Source of the DNA: Defluviitaleaceae bacterium
Lineage (GTDB): Bacteria > Bacillota > Clostridia > Lachnospirales > UBA5962
Reading direction: 5' to 3'
DNA length: 9,544 bases
Assembly: GCA_009780765.1 (NCBI GenBank)
Contig: WQZK01000049.1
Span: 1 to 9,544 of the forward strand
This document shows positions 7,230 to 9,544 of the stretch, piece after piece (the stretch's first letter is position 1; each line of letters begins with the position of its first letter). A program made the position numbers and the translations under genes. Below the pieces are notes generated by a model. It was not told the origin of the DNA and did not search any database. It saw only the letters and a program-made list of their open reading frames with translations.

Positions 7230-8342
7230 ATGGGTAGCTTCACTTTAATAAATTTAGAAAATTTGGCGAATAACACTCGCACAATAAAAGATTTAGTGAA
7301 TTCTTCCGAAGTTATGGCTATAGTGAAGGCAGACGCTTATGGTCATGGTGCTGTAGAATGTAGCAAAACTGTGCTTGCAAATGGTGCATCTAGCCTTGGC
7401 GTTGTAACATTTGAAGAAGCAATGGAACTCCGAGAAGCAGGTATAGACGCTCCTATACTAATTTTAACACACATTCACCCTAAAAATTATAAAAGTGCAA
7501 TATTAAATGATTTTTCTATGACTATTTCACATTTTAAACAAGGGGTTGATATACAAAAAGCTTCTATAGAGATAAATAAACCAGCTAAAATTCAAATTAA
7601 AATAAATTCTGGTTTGAATAGAAATGGATTTAGACCAGCAGAAGAAACAGCAATAGAAATTATAAGGCTAGGAACTGCTAAAGGTTTAAATGTAGAAGGT
7701 ATTTATTCACATCTTGCAACTGTACAAGATGAAGAGTTTACAAAAAGTCAGCAAGAACGTTTTGAATTTATTACTATGAATGCTGCTAATTATTTTCATT
7801 TTAAAAAGCATATATCAGCTTCTGCGGCAATACTAGAATTTCCAGAATTAAACTATGATGTTGTTCGTCCAGGGCTTATATTGTATGGCATAAACCCAAC
7901 CGATACAAGTGTAAAGCTTTTAAACTTAAAGCCAGTTATGAGCCTACATTCTAAAATAACAAACATTCAAAGAGTTCCAGCAGGAGAAAGTATAGGGTAT
8001 GAGCGAAGTTTTTTCACAGCTCGCGATTCTGTCATAGCAATAGTTCCTATAGGATATGCTGATGGATATCCAACAACTCTTTCAAACAACGCAAGAGTTG
8101 TAATAAACGGAAAAGATTGTATAGTTGTAGGTAAAATTTGTATGGATCAGACAATGGTAGATGTTACAGGTGTATTAGATATAGATGATGATTTAGAAAA
8201 TGTAGTAGTAACTTTATTAGGTGAAGATCCTATAAGTAAACGAAAAATAAAAATAGAGGAACTAGCAAACGGCTGCCATCTAGCAATAAGAGAGCTTTTG
8301 TGTTTGCGTTCCTCTAAAAGAATTCCACGTATCTTTACGTAA
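7230..8342 (+). CDS. alr: Alanine racemase (PLP-dependent)
   Basis: This enzyme converts L-alanine to D-alanine for peptidoglycan cross-bridges, in the cytosol as a homodimer. The 370-residue length is standard. The PLP lysine is Lys33 in MAIVKADAYGHG (29-40). The PLP-barrel domain runs to about residue 230, including VRPGLILYG (212-220). The catalytic Tyr257 of the partner subunit lies in SIGYERSF (254-261), and the substrate-loop motif CMDQTMVDVT is at 304-313. The N-terminus is short: the barrel begins at TLINLENLANN, where other family members start a few residues earlier. AAAGGAGG at 7211-7218 and an ATG one base after the gntR stop support the start. It is the last gene of the operon. 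Only 31 bp separate it from the convergent antiporter gene, with no clear terminator. Confidence 0.96.
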   Translation: MGSFTLINLENLANNTRTIKDLVNSSEVMAIVKADAYGHGAVECSKTVLANGASSLGVVTFEEAMELREAGIDAPILILTHIHPKNYKSAILNDFSMTISHFKQGVDIQKASIEINKPAKIQIKINSGLNRNGFRPAEETAIEIIRLGTAKGLNVEGIYSHLATVQDEEFTKSQQERFEFITMNAANYFHFKKHISASAAILEFPELNYDVVRPGLILYGINPTDTSVKLLNLKPVMSLHSKITNIQRVPAGESIGYERSFFTARDSVIAIVPIGYADGYPTTLSNNARVVINGKDCIVVGKICMDQTMVDVTGVLDIDDDLENVVVTLLGEDPISKRKIKIEELANGCHLAIRELLCLRSSKRIPRIFT

Positions 8343-8373
8343 TTTTAAATAATTTAAGTTGATCAACTATATA

Positions 8374-9324
8374 TTACATGTTTAAAGCCATATGAACCAT
8401 ATAACCAAAGTATATTGCTAAAAGTGCTACTCCTTCAAGCCTTATCATTTTTTTGCCTGTATATAAGAATACCAAGGTGATAAGGCTACCCACTAATAAA
8501 ACGACACTATCTATAATAAGTGCTGGATCCACAGTTAATGGAGTTATAACACCTGTTAAACCCATTATAAATAAAAGATTAAATACGTTTGAGCCTATAA
8601 TGTTTCCAATTGCTAAATCACCTCTTCCTTTTTTGAAAGCAAATATAGATATTGAAAGCTCTGGGAGAGATGTTCCTGCTGCGATTATAGTTAAACCTAT
8701 TACTCTTTCACTTATGCCAAATGTTTCAGCTATAAATACCGCACCATCTACAACTAAATCTGCACCATATAGGATCATACCTAATCCTAACAAAACTAAT
8801 AAAGAACTCAACCAAAGAGGTTTTAATTTAAAATTTTGAGTTTCTTCTTCCTCTTCAGGTTTTGATTTTAAATTTTGTTTAATTATCATAAACATATATA
8901 TCGCAAACACAACTAAAAGAGCAGCACTTGCGAGTCTAGTTATATAATCGTAACTGAAGATTAGCATAGTCATAACGGCAATAGCAGCTAGTATTGAAAA
9001 TAAAAATTCTTTATAAAACTTTTTAAATTCAACAACAAACGGTCCAATTAAAGAACAAATACCTAAGATAAAAATTAAGTTAAATACATTTGAACCTATA
9101 AGATTCCCCATGGCAAGACCACTTAAGCCATTTCTAGCAGAAGAAATACTAATTACTATTTCTGGTGCACCAGTACCAAAGGCGACTATCGTTAAACCGA
9201 TTAATATGGGCGGAACTTTAAGCTTTCTAGCTATATTTGAGCTTGCGTCCACAAAGATATCTGATCCTTTTATTAAAAGAATAAGACCTACTAGCATCAA
9301 AATTATTTGAAAAAATATTTGCAT
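8374..9324 (-). CDS. CaCA-family Na+/Ca2+ antiporter-like membrane protein (YrbG type)
   Basis: A 316-residue integral membrane protein, probably exchanging Ca2+ for Na+ or H+ across the cytoplasmic membrane. It shows the family's inverted duplication: alpha-1 GLTIVAFGTGAPE (43-55) with GNLIGSNVFN (73-82), and alpha-2 GLTIIAAGTSLPE (210-222) with GNIIGSNVFN (240-249). The transport glutamates Glu55 and Glu222 are present. About ten hydrophobic segments flank a short central hydrophilic loop (about 149-168) with five consecutive Glu. Alpha-1 reads GTGAPE where GTSAPE or GTSLPE is common, so one ion-coordinating Ser is Gly52. Start: ATG at 9324-9322 with an AGAAGGGA-like site upstream near 9335-9342; the ATG at 9334-9332 is followed at once by a stop. 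A near-consensus promoter lies at 9438-9410. Ion specificity cannot be read from sequence. Confidence 0.92.
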   Translation of the reverse strand: MQIFFQIILMLVGLILLIKGSDIFVDASSNIARKLKVPPILIGLTIVAFGTGAPEIVISISSARNGLSGLAMGNLIGSNVFNLIFILGICSLIGPFVVEFKKFYKEFLFSILAAIAVMTMLIFSYDYITRLASAALLVVFAIYMFMIIKQNLKSKPEEEEETQNFKLKPLWLSSLLVLLGLGMILYGADLVVDGAVFIAETFGISERVIGLTIIAAGTSLPELSISIFAFKKGRGDLAIGNIIGSNVFNLLFIMGLTGVITPLTVDPALIIDSVVLLVGSLITLVFLYTGKKMIRLEGVALLAIYFGYMVHMALNM

Positions 9325-9354
9325 ATAATTACATTCCCTTCTTAAGTAAAATCA

Positions 9355-9403
9355 AGCAAATGACATTCAAAATGGCCATAGTCATTTTTCATTGTCGTTT
9401 GCT
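9355..9403. repeat. Short imperfect palindrome, copy 2 of the two-copy repeat
   Basis: A 49-nt inverted repeat (AGCAAATGACATTCAAAAT against ATTTTTCATTGTCGTTTGCT) with the same layout as the ends of the 4166-4272 element but without about 52 nt of its centre. Shared blocks at identical spacing are GCCAT (9375-9379), TTTTTCA (9385-9391) and CGTTTGCTATA (9396-9406) in the 3' arm, and AGCAA plus TTCAAAAT in the 5' arm. The C-C (9368/9390) and T-T (9373/9385) mismatches are retained. On the - strand it would sit at the extreme 5' end of the antiporter mRNA, given the promoter at 9438-9410. Confidence 0.8.
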
Positions 9404-9409
9404 ATATAT

Positions 9410-9438
9410 ATTATATATTATTGCCAAAAATTTTTCAA
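9410..9438 (-). promoter_or_regulatory. Sigma-A type promoter for the antiporter gene
   Basis: Read on the - strand, TTGAAA (9438-9433) and a perfect TATAAT (9415-9410) are separated by 17 nt. The start of transcription would fall near 9403, giving a leader of about 80 nt that begins with the palindromic hairpin. On the + strand the same AT-rich stretch may serve dprA (TTGTCG at 9392-9397 and TATATT at 9414-9419, 16 nt apart), but that match is weak. Confidence 0.7.
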
Positions 9439-9444
9439 GAGATT

Positions 9445-9466
9445 ATGGAGAAAAAATGGAGAAAAA
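9445..9466 (+). repeat. 11-bp tandem duplication at the dprA start
   Basis: ATGGAGAAAAA occurs twice back to back (9445-9455 and 9456-9466). The second copy supplies the dprA ATG and the first supplies its Shine-Dalgarno GGAG (9447-9450, 5 nt spacing). The ATG of the first copy is out of frame and would give only 27 codons, ending at TAA 9526-9528. Confidence 0.8.
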
Positions 9467-9544
9467 TTATTTATTATGGCTTAGCCTTGTTTCTGGAGTC
9501 GGTCCTAAAAAGGCTGAAACTTTATTAAAACACTTTAAAACAGC
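9456..9544 (+). CDS. dprA: DNA-processing protein DprA/Smf, N-terminal fragment
   Basis: Only the first 29 complete codons are present; the gene runs off the window. The visible residues include LLWLSLVSGVGPKKAETLL followed by KHF, which match the N-terminal helix-hairpin-helix-like start of DprA (LxLxxVxGvGpkkxxxLlxxF). DprA binds incoming single-stranded DNA and loads RecA during natural transformation, and is widely conserved even in organisms not known to be competent. The start at 9456 is chosen because GGAG lies 5 nt upstream and the family motif begins a few residues in. The call rests on a short stretch: another helix-hairpin-helix protein such as a RuvA-like or RadC-like N-terminus is possible but less likely. 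Confidence 0.7.
   Translation, partial: MEKNYLLWLSLVSGVGPKKAETLLKHFKT

Noticed and set aside
8453..8839. 128-codon open frame on the + strand inside the antiporter gene
   Set aside because: It is the antisense shadow of the alpha-2 region of a convincing membrane protein, with no recognisable domain and no ribosome site.
9355..9403. Riboswitch in the antiporter leader
   Set aside because: The leader is a single long hairpin with no multi-helix aptamer and no terminator alternative; it does not resemble a riboswitch class that I recognise.

Overview
The window is AT-rich DNA, roughly one third G+C by eye. It has strong AGGAGG-type ribosome binding sites, many ATA and AGA codons, and a gene of the MEP isoprenoid pathway. 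This fits a low-GC Gram-positive bacterium, most likely class Clostridia. I cannot name the genus from sequence alone. All the protein-coding genes belong to recognisable families. No CRISPR array, rRNA, tRNA, transposase or phage gene was seen.

Layout: (1) Positions 1-4142 are the distal part of a sugar-uptake operon on the + strand. It holds the C-terminal third or so of a two-domain sugar ABC ATPase (gene starts outside the window), its permease, a ROK-family sugar kinase starting 1 nt after the permease stop, and a cytosolic beta-lactamase-fold serine hydrolase. A clear intrinsic terminator closes it at 4104-4142. (2) Positions 4143-4385 are non-coding. They hold a 107-nt imperfect palindrome (4166-4272), three evenly spaced TTTTTAAAA boxes and a good sigma-A type promoter. 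(3) Positions 4386-8342 are a tightly packed + strand operon: pgi, ispE, a GntR/FCD regulator and alr. The first three overlap by 11 and 14 nt, and alr starts 1 nt after the regulator's stop. (4) Positions 8374-9324, on the - strand and converging on alr, encode a CaCA-family Na+/Ca2+ antiporter-like membrane protein. (5) Positions 9325-9455 form a divergent control region with a second, shorter copy of the palindrome (9355-9403) and a near-consensus promoter for the antiporter. (6) From 9456 a + strand gene begins whose first 29 complete codons look like DprA.

The genes fit together metabolically. The ABC transporter brings in an unphosphorylated monosaccharide, the ROK kinase would phosphorylate it, and Pgi interconverts glucose-6-phosphate and fructose-6-phosphate. 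IspE feeds isoprenoid synthesis, including the lipid carrier for cell-wall precursors, and Alr makes D-alanine for peptidoglycan. The grouping of pgi, ispE and alr around cell-wall supply is inference.

The most interesting signal is non-coding. The two palindromes share terminal and internal blocks at identical spacing and keep the same mismatches. At three consecutive stem positions they differ by compensating base-pair changes. This suggests a dispersed structured element, either a conserved RNA hairpin or a small palindromic repeat family. I found no convincing new protein-based system.
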